From Manihot esculenta (Eukaryota; Streptophyta; Magnoliopsida; Malpighiales; Euphorbiaceae), in the NCBI RefSeq assembly GCF_001659605.2, contig NC_035173.2, forward strand, positions 9,629,065-9,693,064: a DNA stretch of 64,000 nt, given 5' to 3'. This document shows positions 1 through 11,936 of this stretch, one piece after another (the first letter of the stretch is position 1; every line of letters starts with the position of its first letter). Both the position numbers and the translations under genes were made by a program. The notes beneath the pieces were generated by a model. That model was not told the origin of the DNA and ran no database searches. It saw only the letters and a program-made list of their open reading frames with translations.

Positions 1-802
1 AAGAGGGGCTTGATTGACTAAGTCATTTGTTGCTTGAGGACAAGCAAAAGGCTAGGTGTGGGGGTATTTGATCAAGCATAATTTAGCCACATTTTTATTA
101 TCTTTAGTACTGTTTATTACACATTTTTTCAGCTTAATTTATGTTTTTGTAATGTTTTTGTAGAAAAGGAAGAAAATGAAAAGTTGGAGAAAAAGTACAG
201 AGAAAGCTGGAAAATTGATTGGGTCGAAGTGATTTGGCCAAATCGCCCGTAGGAAATTGAAGCAGAAGGCTGAGGCAGAAACCTGAAAGTAATTCACAGA
301 AATGATTTGGGCAAGTGATTTGCCGAAACCAACCGCTCAAATCACACTGATGCAGACAAGGATAGCAGCGCGGGAAAGAAGAGCAAAAATTCAAAATTCA
401 AAAGTGATGAAGTCCAATCCTATTTCAAACACTACAAAGTCAGTTCCAAGAGCCACGAAAAGTGTCTTTCACATCCTAAACTAATTTATTGAAATAAATA
501 GGAGTATCAAAAAGATCAAGGACCAATTCTAAACAAGTTGAAATAGATCCATACTTCAACTAGAATCCTTCTCCTATTGATTTACTCATTTATTTAATTA
601 CTGCTTTCTTTTACTCAACTTTTAATTCTTCAAAACAAACCCCCTCTTTTTTTTTTTTACTTTTATTATTTATTTGCCCAAGTCATTGTTAGAAAAATTC
701 GTAGTGTCAAATCCCTGTGGTTCGACCCTATTGCCACTATCTACAAATTATTTTGTTGATTGTTAATAGGTTTATTTTTGACGGCTTCGACAACCGCTAT
801 CA
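1..802 (+). mobile_element. 3' end of OTA-type LTR element: internal tail, polypurine tract and 3' LTR
   Basis: Bases 1-68 match the end of the internal region of the element at 25666-31555, including the purine-rich GGTGTGGGGGTA before the LTR. The LTR runs from TGATCA at 69 to CTATCA at 802 (734 bp). It is about half the 1477 bp of the related LTR at 25666 because its middle is missing: the CCACGAAA stretch near 456 joins directly to the CACATCCTAAACTAATT block near 471. The element is inserted in a minus-strand Tekay gag, which resumes at 803. Its left part and left target duplication lie outside the window. I infer an intact or solo-like 3' LTR of a non-autonomous OTA element. Confidence 0.8.
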
Positions 803-805
803 GTG

Positions 806-1248
806 GGGGTGAAAACATAGGGTAGGGTGGATATGGTGGATAAAAGGGAGGGTAGGGCATGAATGAGGGATATGGGTTGTAGCTAGAGAAATCCGATGTA
901 CCTCCCATCGGATACCCTGGTCCCTGTGGATAGTGTTGGTATTGGGGTGGATAAGCAAAACCTAAGGCCTGAGCGCCTCCTTCAGATTCTCCCATCTCCT
1001 GACATACTTACACCCAGGCTACCATCTCTCCTCTGATCATCCTCTACTGTCTCCCTCACATCCGCCGACATTCTACCCAGATCTGTTCTCCTTCTGTTCA
1101 CATCAAAAGACCTTCTAGGATCCCTTGATGTCTCTCCCCTAGTAGTTCTACTTGACCGTGCTCTTGGTAAAGCAGGGGAAAGGGCATCCATACCCTCATT
1201 TTCAGGTGGTACTCCTGTCAATCGTACAGATCGATGTGAGCCTCGCAT
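806..1248 (-). pseudogene. Tekay-type gag N-terminus, frameshifted and cut off
   Basis: Read on the minus strand from ATG at 1248, the protein begins [19 protein letters not shown]. It closely follows the start of the gag at 54757 ([17 protein letters not shown]) and of the intact gag-pol frames in this window. A frameshift near 985 moves the reading to a second frame, which continues into the tyrosine/proline-rich tract (repeated PYPP). The gag is then interrupted at 803 by the OTA LTR. Only about 145 codons of gag remain; capsid core, zinc knuckle and all of pol would lie to the left, outside the window. The upstream primer site (1494-1505) and LTR (from 1509) belong to the same element. 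It is not functional. Confidence 0.85.
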
Positions 1249-1493
1249 CCTCTATTCTGAAAAACAACATTCATCATATAGACATTAGCATCATATGGTT
1301 CACATGCTTACACATGAACCTCACACCAAACATAGCATATCATTAATGCACATGCATACTATCATGGCATTTCACATCATTATCAAGACAGGACCCTACA
1401 TCCTATCCTAGTGGACATGATTTTTCCTATTGTGCTTGCCCTTCTATGACATCTATGAGCCCAACACTCTAGGTCTGACCATATGAACCTAGA

Positions 1494-1505
1494 GCTCTGA
1501 TACCA
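1494..1505 (-). other. Primer-binding site, initiator tRNA-Met type
   Basis: The minus strand reads TGGTATCAGAGC, complementary to the 3' end of plant initiator tRNA-Met. It lies three bases inside the LTR edge at 1509, as expected for minus-strand priming in Tekay/Del elements. Confidence 0.9.
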
Positions 1506-1508
1506 CTT

Positions 1509-4499
1509 TGTAACGATTTGGAAACTGGACCGTTACCGGCGCTGGGATTCAGATCGACTTAAGGTCGCCGGAACTCGTAGTAAGCCTACTGTACATCTTG
1601 ACATACTTGATAAAATCCCATACATGATCATACATTTACAAAAAACTTAAATATTTTATAAAACCAAGCTCAACCTGTGCATGTATCATAAACTAAAAAT
1701 ATAAAACCCATACTAGGGCCTTCATCAATGCCCCAGTATGGTCAACATACATGCCTCAACTTGATTCAAACATAACTTATACGTAAAACTATTACATCAA
1801 GATCATGTAAACAGGGATTAACAAAACTATCATTACGGAAAAGCACAATTCTAATCCATTATACATTACATGTCCACTTCTATTCTATTACATCAAACTA
1901 TACCAAAAGCTATGCTTACTCTCCCAAGCTATCTGCACTCCTGCAAACCTGGGGTTAGGGGAAAAGGAATAAACTAAAAGAGTCTAGTGAACAAAATAGT
2001 AAAAATAATTTAATAACATATGCTCATATGAAATGCGTCACAACACAAATAATTCACATCAAGATAGACTTGTCACCAGTAACCCTCTACATATCCAATG
2101 TGCCCGGCCCTCGACAGAACTCCTCAGGACTTTCGCTTAAACATAACATAATATATCCATAAATACCAGGGGCGTAGAATGGGCAAGTCTTGGTCTTTCC
2201 CTTACATCGTATTACACCCGGCCCATTTTAAAAGAAAGGGGCTCGTAAATATATATAAAAAAATTATTAAAATAAAATTAAATAAATAAATAAATAAAAT
2301 AATAATAATAAAAAAAAGGGAAAAGGAAGCATTAAAAGCTATGGTTTCGGGAGGGTCCCGAAACCAGAGCATATTATCTTCTTTTCCCTCCAGTGAAGAA
2401 ACAGAGCAACCCTATGTTATTTTTTTTAAAAAAATTTCCTTTTTATTAACCCAAATCTCCTCCTTTTCAACCCAATCAATCCATAAACTTCCAAAATTCT
2501 CAGCTGGATCCTAATTTAAACCAATATCTTGATCAGAAATTCGATAATTTCTTCCAGAGGCTCCAATAATTGGATAGGTGAGTTTTATCCCTTTTATTCA
2601 AATTATTACAATATAATTTTTTTCTACCATTAAATAGTGATTTTTGCGATCTGAGAATAAAAAAGGGATAAGTTTTAGTTAGACCCAATTAATGAGATTC
2701 TGTATTTCTTTTTGTATTGATAATTTTCATAGGTTGATCTAAATAATATTTATAGTTTATTGTGTATTTTTGTTGAGTTTGTGTAATTTTGGGAGGTCTA
2801 ACTATGTCAAAATATTGCCGAATTTTTCTTAAAAATATATATAAAAATATATTTAAAATTTCGCATTTTACGTTTTATATTTTCATCCTAGAATATTTAT
2901 TTATCACTTGATATATTATTTTTCTTCTTAATTCTAGGAGAGGACCCAACTTTCAGGATAGATAATAGGGGTGCTCCTGCGACCTAAGGTTATTTTGTCC
3001 CCAGTACTGGTGAATGGATAAATATATAACATTGATATTTTTCTTAAATATATTTATATGAGTATATGTTATTTTGTTTATTTAAAATGGGAAAGGATAA
3101 AGTTAATTTATATTTCTTGAATGAATGAAAATTGAATTTAAAACACAGCTGAATAAATAGCCGATTACACTCTGTATATGCACCGAACAGATAACACATT
3201 GATGACAGGTGATTTATTTTCAACATAATATATATTTATACTGTCTTTGGGACAACGCTTGATATATAGATAGCCTTTGGGGCGTATTTCAGGTTGTCAC
3301 CCTTTGGGGGTAGCTCTGCACATGTGTATGACCAGTATTTTATTAGCTCTTGGGCCAAAATTGTCATCATAAAGTCTAATATGCCAGCATTGCTCTCAGG
3401 CTATCATTATTTTATCACACCTGAGATGCCAACATTATCTACAGGGAACATATTATGAGTGTATACAGATTCTATTTTTCACATTTATGATTTTTGGATT
3501 TATTATCCAGCAGTGAAATCTTAGCAATCTATATTCAACTTATTTTATATTGATTGAATTAAACTGTATTTATTCAGCTGTCTTATTTTAGCTAAGTTTT
3601 TGGTACTATTAAGTACCTAAATTTTATCTTTTCCCCTTTGTTATTTATTTATCCGCTCACTGAGTAGTTTGTACTCACCCCTTATATTTTTATATTACGG
3701 ATTCTTTTTGGTGATTCACTCCTAGCAGTTCACATCTCCTAGTTTTGTTCTTTCTTCCACTTGTCTGTTCAGAGTATAGTGGAGGTCGGACCAATCCTAA
3801 GTCCCTTGTAACTTCTTTTTGTAATTTTGGAAGATTATGTATAAATTGTACATTCAAGTACTGAATGTATTTTATTTAATGTAAATATATTATGAATTGA
3901 CTAGATAAACCATCGGTCCTCTCTTATATGTTTAATATTTTAAAATTATAGCAGGTTATATGTATTTATATGTATAAAAATCAGGAAAAATTATATCAGT
4001 TTTTCGAGTCATATCTGTCTCTACAGATTAGAGAACAGGTGTGACACATCGTGCTAGGAGCGTAGAATGGGCAAGCCCTGGACTTCCGTATCATATCATA
4101 TCATATCATATCATCTCGAGGGCTAGTGGGTCATCCAATATCCATCCACAACAACATCAAATTATGCAATGCATCATATTCGTGAATTCTAATGCAAACA
4201 ACCTAATATATAAACATGGCATTCGTGATGCATAGACATGCTTAAAAATTTAGTTACTTTAAAAAAATAGTTCAGTTCTACTCACCTCTGGCTGACGCTT
4301 TCCTAACACTGGAGCAGTTACCTCACTGCTGGCCTCTACGGTCTCCGAGGTCTGATCCTACATAGATGGACTCAAATGAGGGACCAAACATGTCTCTAGT
4401 AAGACTCTAAACATCTCCCCAAAATCCCCCTAAAATAAACTAAAACATGCATAAGAAACAAGCAAAGGAAGGCTGGGCAGAGGACTTTCGGCGGTAGGT
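1509..4499 (-). repeat. 5' LTR of the left Tekay element, split by a solo LTR and truncated
   Basis: The LTR end next to the primer site reads TGTAACGATTTGG on the plus strand at 1509. Blocks shared with the other Tekay LTRs run on to 2209: the CCGGCGCTGGGATTCAGATCG-like U5 end, the CAAACCTGGGGTTAGGGG block and the GGCGTAGAATGGGCAAG repeat unit. They resume at 4052 after a 1.84-kb solo LTR. The host sequence stops near 4499 inside the TTTCGGCGG palindrome cluster, so the U3 part is lost. A short TCATA tandem run lies at about 4088-4113, the position where the other copies carry GATAT repeats. Confidence 0.8.
2210..4046 (+). mobile_element. Solo LTR of another Tekay-like family
   Basis: This 1837-bp insert lies in the minus-strand LTR and is flanked by a perfect 5-bp duplication, CATCG (2205-2209 and 4047-4051). 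It begins TATTACACCCGG, apparently an original TG decayed to TA, and ends GGTGTGACA. It contains the CGCTCACTGAG...GTACTCACCCC block typical of the 3' half of Tekay LTRs in plus orientation. Joining the flanks restores the LTR reading CTTACATCGTGC, comparable with other copies. No internal region remains, so I call it a solo LTR left by LTR-LTR recombination. Confidence 0.75.
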
Positions 4500-5221
4500 C
4501 CGATCCTACATAGATGAGCTCTCATATGTATATAATGTATGATGGATGTATGCATGAGTAGCTCCTTATTATCTTCTTGTGTGAATTTTAGAGTAGTATT
4601 TGTGTTATGTGTTATCTATGCATTTCATATAAGATTGCATTAGTGGTAGATAAATTTATAGAAATTATTTTGATATTCAATATCTATTTCTCATTGAGTT
4701 GAACGCTCACCCCTGTTCAAATAATTTTTCTCCAGTTAACAGGATGGCTTCCTTGAAAGATTGATCTACAAATCTTTCTCGCATGATTATCTATATTATC
4801 ACTTTATTTTTTTTAAATTTTACTCTAGAACTCTGCAGTGACTGTAAGATTTAATACTTGAAAATTGAGCATTATTCTTACATACTAATATATTTTTGTG
4901 ATATTAGATTTCATTTGGAGAGCTAAGCTCCATATGGTATTATTACGATTTGTATGATTATTTGAGAATGTTGTGGATTGTGAGACTGAGCTGAGCTCCC
5001 CAAGTTGTTGGATTTCATACATATGCAATCCAAGTGAGTTTTCTCCCTCTTTGTATGCGCAATTTATAGCGAAACTCTGTTCATTTAATTTCTCAATTTT
5101 GGACTTTTCTTTTGGGTCAAATTTTGGGTTTGATGTGATCTAAGACTTACTACAGTTTTTTGGGGCCTTATGCCAGTCTAAGTCCTAGTGTCAATTCAGC
5201 CCATGAGGTTGGGCCGTGATA
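4500..5221 (+). repeat. Possible 3' part of a further gypsy LTR
   Basis: After the truncated Tekay LTR the sequence changes character. It contains a CTCATTGAGTTGAACGCTCACCCC block, which resembles the conserved 3'-half block of Tekay-like LTRs. It ends GGGCCGTGATA at 5221, like an LTR terminus GTGACA with a C-to-T change. No TG start and no primer site after it were found. The motif GATCCTACATAGATG occurs both here (about 4503) and in the preceding LTR (about 4363), so the junction may have formed through that short homology. Confidence 0.4.
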
Positions 5222-7380
5222 AATGGAAGCTCAACAAAGATTCACTAGTTGTGGCCATAGGCTCAAAGCACTCAAAAGTTATATGTGATGTAAGCGAAGC
5301 TCTTCAGTGATTCTATGAATACAATGGAGAAAGGAGGTGTAGCTAAACTATAGCAAAAGAGACTTGACCTAATTTTTGAGAAATGGATGGCACAATTAAT
5401 TTAAAAAAATGTTATCCAAGGTGAATAAGATGCCTTTGAAGAAGCATGGTAATTGTTGGCAAGAAAGCATAATAGAGTCCTCTTCAAGAGTTTTCCTCCC
5501 AGAATAAAAAACGTATTGGATTTGCCACATCCTCAAACCCATAGCTAAGAATAGTGACACCACTAGATATGAGTCATGTTATTTTACAGTTAGAGCAAGC
5601 GGCATTAGGGGAGGAGCTAGCTTATCCTGAGCTACTTAGGGGAGGTGTTAGGATAACTCTAAGTTGCTAATTACTGAATCATAGAAAACTCAAATAAAGA
5701 AACAGATATATCCAGAAATAAAGTAGACAGTGTGATCAGCGAGTCGGAAATGAGTCACCATCGGGAGGTGCTTAGGGTTTTTCGATATGCTTGCTTAAGG
5801 TGTTTGTTAAAATCCAACGTATTTACCCAGGCGCAATGGACTTCTAAAAGTTAAAAGCATAATTTAATAGGCCAATCTATTAATATTGAAAGTTTAAGAG
5901 AAATCAAAGGGAGAGAGAGAAATGAGAAAAAAGAGGAGAAAGGAAAATAAAAGAAAAGGGGGAGAATGGGACACATGCAAGGGGAAAAGGTGGGACTAGT
6001 TGATCAATTTAACTGGCTTAATCCGACTGATTTGATTTGATTGGTCTAATAAGTAATTTTTTTTTTTCAATTCAGAATTTTATTTGTAGCCTTCTAGTTT
6101 TTCCCTAACACAGTAAATAAATTTAGAAAAATCTATAAAAATTCATGAAAGTCCACAAAAATATTTAGAACTTAAAAATAATTTAAAACTTACCACGTGA
6201 TCTTCAAATAGTTTAAAATAATTTGTTGAAATTGAATACAGTAAAATTTTAAGATCTCAAAACTAAAAATCCAAAAAATTCTAAAAAAATTTCATAATGA
6301 GTTTACATTTAAATACTAAAGTTTTTACACTAATAATAAAAATAAATAAATAAAAATTTGGGATATTACAATAATACATCCACTCAACAAGTTTCATTCA
6401 ATCTCAAATTACAATTCTATTATAGTTCAAAACTAATTTTTAAGAAATTAATACTATGGCTTTAGGTTTAGAGAGAGAAAGAGTGTGAAAAGTTTGAATT
6501 TCAATAAATGTATACTTAAATAATTGTTGTAATTTTTTTCAGATAAAAAACACCTTATATTTATAGTTTTTTACATAAACGGTTATTGGAGGTATATTAA
6601 ATATAAATAGGATATTTTATGTATTGAAATAATTATTATTTCGTGTTCAGAAAAACTCAAATTCAGCGCCCAAACCTGAATGTTCAGGTGCTAAAACGTT
6701 TAGAGATAAGAAGACAAAGCCCTTTTAAATTACATATAGACTAAATTCTAGTTATGGTGGCCGAAAAAGGTGGAGTTTTTCCTCTGTTTCTCTTAATTTT
6801 TGCTGCCTAAAGTCCATTTTAGGGAGCACAAAATCTTTTACTAAATTTTTGAAAAATTACAATTTAAACTACAAAACTCCAATTTTCAATCCATTTAAAT
6901 CTTTATAACGTATATTTTAAAATATTTTATTTTGAAAAAGAATAATTTCAAAAGAATTTTATTTGTAAAATTTTATTTTGGTCCCTCAAAAGTTAAGAAG
7001 CAAAACTTAAATTACAAATTTTCAATTTTCATTCTATTTGAATTGTTGTAATCTATATTTTGAAATTTCTCATTTGGTATACAAGTATCTTTAAAAATAC
7101 TCCATAAGTTAATTTCAATTTGGTCTCCAAAAACTTTTTTCTTGAAAATAGACCTTATTTATAAGTTTTAGGATTTAAAATATAAACTTGAACCAATGTA
7201 ATTAGTTTATTGAAATTCACAATACATAAACTAAAAATTATGTTTTGTACCCTTTTTTTATGTATACTTCCAATCTTTGAATTTGAAGCTATTACATTTA
7301 TTTGAATTAGAGACCTACAATCTCATATGAATACTTTCAAAAATAATTAGTAGTACATTAATTATTTATTAGCATCAAAA
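5222..7380. other. AT-rich intergenic or decayed repeat DNA, no gene recognised
   Basis: No reading frame of meaningful length or recognisable motif was found. A purine-rich TTAGGGGAGGTG followed by TTAGGATAAC near 5637-5657 resembles the polypurine tract and LTR start of a copia element, but no second LTR or pol supports it. The stretch 5911-5990 is a purine-rich run (many GAGA and AAAGG). The rest is AT-rich with poly-A and poly-T runs. It is probably old degraded transposon sequence. Confidence 0.5.
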
Positions 7381-7975
7381 TAAGGTTTACGATACTTAGG
7401 TCCAACAATAAATATTTGCTTTAGTTAAAAAATTAAAAAGTAAATTAAAAAAGGTAATATAAGTTTAAGTTATACTAATTGTCCCGTATTATAGTTTAGT
7501 TGCACATGTATAATTTTACTTCTATGATTTCTGTATATAACAAGTTATATTATTAGTACAATGAGATCTCTTATTTGTTATGTTAACAACAAATTTTGTT
7601 TTTATCTTGATTTACAATATTTGTTAAAAAATTTCTTTTAGTTCCACTCAAGTCAAATTTCCTAAAATGCTTATTATTTTTATCTTGATTCACAAAATCT
7701 TTTCTTAGTATTAGTAATAAATCAAATCATTCAAATTAACACAATGGAGCTGAACCTTTAATAAAATAATAGATATTTGCATTATTTAGAAAATTAAAAA
7801 AAAGTAAAAAAAAAGTAATATAGGTTCAAATTATACCAAATTTCCCATATTATAGTTTAGTTTCACATATATAATTCTATATCTATGATTTCAATATACA
7901 ACTCATTATATTACTGTGCAATGAACATACTACTTATTTGTTATTTCAACAATATTTTTTTATTTTTATGTTTTG
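7381..7975. repeat. Diverged direct duplication, two units about 360 bp apart
   Basis: The block beginning GTAATATAAGTTTAAGTTATAC at about 7454 recurs as GTAATATAGGTTCAAATTATAC at about 7815. Both are followed by matching text (CATATTATAGTTTAGTT, TATAATTCTATATCTATGATTT, ATTTGTTAT). The offset is about 361 bp. The second unit is also present in the related segment at 14978-15375. Function unknown; it looks like an internal duplication within an AT-rich dispersed repeat. Confidence 0.6.
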
Positions 7976-8031
7976 AATTTTAAAACTTTATCGTAAATTT
8001 TTAGGTCCAGCTTTCACACATATATATGGAC
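7640..8031. repeat. Dispersed AT-rich segment, copy A, left part
   Basis: This stretch aligns by eye with 14978-15375 (CTCAAGTCAAATTTCCTAAAATG, then GATTCACAAAATC, AACACAATGGAGCTGAA, and AGGTCCAGCTTTCACAC). The OTA solo LTR at 8032-9449 interrupts copy A exactly where copy B reads straight through TATATGGACATATAATTTATAAT. Copy A continues to about 9475, then departs from copy B until about 11085. The nature of the repeat is unknown. Confidence 0.6.
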
Positions 8032-9449
8032 TAATAAGATATAATTTAACCACATTTTTACTGTTATTATTAATGCTAAATTATACATTTTTGTACCTAA
8101 TGTTGTGTTTTTATAATATTTTTGCAGAAAAGATGAAGAATGAAGAATTGGTGAAAAATGGCCTTAAAATACATGAAGAATTTATTTGGCGAAAGCAATT
8201 TGAGCAAATCACCTAGAAATGGCTAGGGAAGTTGCACAAACAGATGGGAGCACAAGCTGAAACCCGAAAGTTTCTTGCAGAAACGATTGAGATCACTTGC
8301 CTCAAATCACTGCCCAAATCGATTGTCACCAGCAGAAAAATGCAGAAACTCGAGAATTGCAAAAATTTGAATTTTAAGAGTTCTATCCTATCTCAAACAC
8401 ATCAAGACACATCTGAAGCATATCAAACACTGTACAAAAAGAATTTCTTCACTAAAGAAAGTCTATTTATGAAGAAATACAGGCAAGGAAGAGATTAAAG
8501 ACCAAGTCAAATAAGAATTACAACTCATATAGGACTGATCTAGGATTTCTTATCTATAAAAAGGCAGCAAACAACAGCAGCAAAACATCACTTTTCGGCA
8601 GAAGCATCAGCAACACCGTATCTCTTCCCTTTTCTTCTTTCTTTTCTCTTTATGTATTCTTTGTCCACCATGAGTAGCTAAACTCCTTTTCTCTAGTTAG
8701 AGTAGGAGAAATTTCAATTTTATTATGAATTGGGAGATTTGAAACTCCATTGTCAAACTTCTATATCTCAATATTTATACAACTTGTTCTTCATGTTATT
8801 ATTACTTTACTTTTAGAATCAATAAGGGCCCGTTGCTTTTAATTGTATAAGCAATATATTGTTAATTTGAATGATTTAGGTCCGTAATTGCTTAGAGTAT
8901 TTGAATGCAAGTAGCAATTGGTTGCATGATCTAACTTAACCATGTGGTTGGCAAGGTTAGAATTAGGTTTCTCTATTTCTCAAAGCAGTTAACAGTTGAA
9001 AAGTGAAGAACCTCAAGGACTTTCCTTGACAACTTGCTAACTAATGTTTGATTAGTGAACGTTTCCTAATTAAACTAAACCTAAGGAGGAATTTGGTTGT
9101 GTGGAGCGTCTTCTACAACCTAAACTAATTTATTAAAATAAATAGAATAATAAAAATATCAATGATCAATTCCAAATTAAAATGGATCCTATACTTCAAC
9201 TAAAGTCTTTTATTATTAATTTACTCATCTTTTAATCATTGCTTTCTCTACTACCTTAATTTTAATTTTAGTTCATCATCATAAAAAACAACCCCCTTAT
9301 TTTACTTTTATTATTGATTTGCCCAAATCATTGTTAGGAAAGTCCTTAATATCAAATTTCTGTGGATTCGACCCTATTATCACTATCTACAGTTCTTAAT
9401 CGTTGATTACAAATAGGATTATTTTTTACGGTTTCGACAACCGCTATCA
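8032..9449 (+). mobile_element. Solo LTR of the OTA-type family
   Basis: This 1418-bp LTR is flanked by a perfect 5-bp duplication, TGGAC (8027-8031 and 9450-9454). It starts TAATAAGATATAATTTAACCAC, matching TGATCAAACATAATTTAGCCAC of the element at 25666 with the first G decayed to A, and ends GACAACCGCTATCA. Shared blocks include AATCGATTGTCACC-like palindromes, the CCACCATGAGTAGCTAA block and the GCAATTGGTTGCATGATCTAA region. A diverged copy of the empty target exists at about 15357-15375. No internal region is present. Confidence 0.85.
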
Positions 9450-9454
9450 TGGAC

Positions 9455-10576
9455 ATATAATTTATAATATATAAAAAGGTTGAAAGGGGGAAGCGAAATA
9501 TTGAAATTGTTAAAAATGCTCACAAATAGATTTGATTGTTATAACTTTTTATTTTTATTTAAAAATCTTTAAATTTGTTATTTTATTATCTCCAAGGCGG
9601 CTTATGATGACTAGATGCTGAAAAATAAAAGAGTTTTATTTATTTTTTAATAATATTGTTGATGGCCAAATCAATAGCCGATGCATGATTTTTGACACGA
9701 TAGCCAAAATCATTTCCTACGATAAAAATTTTTTCTCTCACTCTTTTTAACTAATTTCGTTTTCCTTTCCCCATTTGATAGAAGCTGCAATTGATATATG
9801 GTTCAAAGCAAACGAAAAAAGAAAAAAAAAAAAAAAAAAAAAAAGAAGAGTTTCAGCCTTTAAAGTATCCCACAACTCATACATGAAATGGTGGAGCCAA
9901 ATGCTTCCATAAAGAAAAGCCAATTCAAAGACAGTATTAGCCGAAGATTGAGCCAAACTCTTTGATAGAGTCGATCAAATTAAAGACAATGTTTGCTAGA
10001 GAGTTTTCTACTTACTAGAGTAGAAATTTTCTATTTAGAATGAATATAAATATGATTTCTATTTATAATGAATACATATTAGAGAGTTAACTGGCTTTAT
10101 CTTTTCAAATATAAATAACATTAGTAATCACTTGTTATTAGCTTAAATAATTATAAAGAGACCATGTCGCTTAATATTATAAAACCATTTTTTAGTTCCA
10201 ACTTTCATATAATTTTTTATGTTCATTTAAACACGTTTAAGTTGATTGGTTAATTGTATTGCTTTTTTTATTTAAATTCAAGTTGATTGAGTAATGGTTG
10301 TAATATTAAAATTTCACATAATTAAATTTTTTTATAATCTAAGATAAAATTTTGTAAAGATAACTCATTGAAATGAACAAATTTATATTAAAAAATAATA
10401 AAAAAAATGCAACATCTTAATTTATCACTAATAATAAGATTTAATGACAATATTAATAATAATAATATATATTAATTTATCGATAAAAAATTTAGCTACA
10501 GATAATCCTTCGCTAATAAAATTTTTGGCAATAATATCTACTTGAAAAATTTAAAATCAATGTAATCTTTTTTTAA
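9455..10576. other. AT-rich DNA, no gene recognised
   Basis: About 1.1 kb with an A-rich run at about 9820-9844 and several ATTTATCGATAAAAAATT-like tracts. Only the first 20 bases match copy B at 15357-15375. I found no protein similarity, terminal repeats or RNA gene. Confidence 0.5.
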
Positions 10577-10581
10577 ATAAA

Positions 10582-10971
10582 TGATGTAACTCAATATTAA
10601 AAAGTATTAAATTTGGGTCTCAATAACTCATATCACTTCAGTTATTCAAATATCCTATTACTCAATCCTAATTACAATCCATATTAGAATATTATATTTA
10701 TCCGGTAGGATTCCATTTCTATCTTATTTAGCACTTCCTATCCCAAGTTATCTAGGATTCTATATCATACCCAAATTCTATCTTACACGCTATATAAGGA
10801 GCAAACAACCTCCAAAATGAGATATACTATTTTCTCCCTAAGTAAATTCTATAATTTATTCATTACATATATTAATTTAACTATTGGAGAGGTTGTCAAA
10901 GTAACCCACCCCGTGTTCTTTTTTTTATCTTGAAGGTTCATACCCAAAGAATTATGATGTGAACAACATCA
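10582..10971 (+). repeat. Short 5' LTR of an old element
   Basis: This 390-bp sequence begins TGATGTAACTCAATATTA and ends GAACAACATCA, and is followed immediately by a primer site. It is roughly three-quarters identical by eye to 32239-32602 (TGATGTAGCTCAATATTA ... TAAACAACATCA). Both contain TATATAAGGAG at the position expected of a TATA box. The bases before it, ATAAA (10577-10581), equal those after the right-hand copy (32603-32607). That fits a single, very old and heavily interrupted element, although the site is low-complexity and could match by chance. Confidence 0.65.
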
Positions 10972-10972
10972 T

Positions 10973-10989
10973 TGGCGCCATTTGTGGGA
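10973..10989 (+). other. Primer-binding site of the short-LTR element
   Basis: TGGCGCCATTTGTGGGA starts one base after the LTR. It resembles the TGGCGCCGTCTGTGGG primer sites of plant Ty3/gypsy elements of the Tat/Ogre type (thought to use tRNA-Arg). This supports reading 10582-10971 as a 5' LTR. The internal sequence after it is only about 0.1 kb before another repeat begins. Confidence 0.65.
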
Positions 10990-11077
10990 ATTGACATAAA
11001 AGTTATGTATCTCACACTTTTTTTGTTATTTAAAGAATATTGTGATTAAACAAATAGAATTTTGAGCTCCTGTGACA

Positions 11078-11743
11078 GAAAAATTTTTGTCGCTAAAGGA
11101 TTTTCCTCACAAAATTTGTTACAAAGAAATTTGTATATTTCTCACACTTTTTTTAGAAATTTGAGCTTTTGCGACGAAAATATTTCCATCGCAAAAGGAA
11201 TTTATTCCATTGCAAAGTATGTTACAACAAAATTTGTATCTCACTTACACTATATTATAAATCTAGGCATCTACGACGAAATAATTATCGTCGCTAAAGG
11301 GTTTTATTCCATCACAAAATGCTTATAAAACAGATTTGCGATGGACTTAATCCCATGTTTGATACCCTCATTGCAAACTTTTTGCGACCGATATTTGCAG
11401 GTCGCTACTCTAGCGACAGACTTTCTGACGGTATCTCTGAATCAATAACGAAATTTCGCCGTCACTAAATAACTTGCATAAATATTTTGTTACTTTTAAG
11501 TATCACTCAAGCTCTCATTAAGCATGAAGGTCTATTAGTATTAGTACTTTATTAGATTTATTTTACAAGATTTATCATTATGTTAATAGCTTAGAAAGAG
11601 TCTTTTATTGTACACAAAAAAAAAGAGAAAAAAAGCTATAAATTATCTTATTGCAAGATGGTATTGTTTACTCACATCAACCATGTAATATTATGTACTT
11701 AAAAATCAACAGTAAGCAATAATTACTTTTAACTATTGTATTT
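11078..11743. repeat. Dispersed segment copy A, right part, with GCGACGAAA subterminal-like repeats
   Basis: This matches 15397-15693 and then 21757-22126 by eye. It contains alternating GCGACGAAA / CCATCGCAAAA / GTCGCTAAAGG motifs, which resemble the subterminal repeats of plant CACTA-type DNA transposons. No CACTA terminal inverted repeat or transposase was found, so the class is unproven. The copia LTR at 11744 interrupts it after GTATTT, where copy B continues GTATTTATTTTTC. Confidence 0.55.
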
Positions 11744-11921
11744 TGTAATAGGATAAGAAATAATTGAGCAATTTTAGTATGTTTTTCCATTGAAGTAAGT
11801 GGGTATATATACAGATTACAAGGCCTTATTAAGACAACTCCTCATAATCTTCTATCAATCAATTAGTCTATGATTATGTAATCTTCTATAATTATGTAGA
11901 GATTATGTTCACATTCTAACA
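11744..11921 (-). repeat. 3' LTR of a Ty1/copia element
   Basis: On the minus strand this 178-bp sequence starts TGTTAGAATGTG and ends CTATTACA. It directly follows the purine tract CTTGAGGGGAGTG and the pol reading frames. It contains TATATATACCC, a TATA-like box. Such a short LTR would suit the Ale/Retrofit branch of plant copia. Copy B shows the uninterrupted target GTATTTATTT, so TATTT may be the duplicated site, but the other end of the element is missing. Confidence 0.75.
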
Positions 11922-11936
11922 CTCCCCTCAAGTTGG

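Noticed and set aside
2211..4045. DNA transposon with 7-bp duplication ACATCGT
   Set aside because: The 7-base match includes bases shared with the LTR termini. A 5-bp CATCG duplication with LTR-like ends and Tekay LTR blocks fits a solo LTR better, and there are no terminal inverted repeats.
5637..5660. Copia polypurine tract and LTR start
   Set aside because: A short purine-rich match only; no pol upstream and no LTR partner could be identified.
9820..9844. A-rich run as the poly-A tail of a LINE or processed pseudogene
   Set aside because: No LINE coding sequence, no gene-like sequence upstream and no flanking target duplication were found.
11062..11328. 88-codon open stretch in the GCGACGAAA region
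   Set aside because: It consists of translated repeat units (SFCDENISIAKG and the like) without a recognisable domain.
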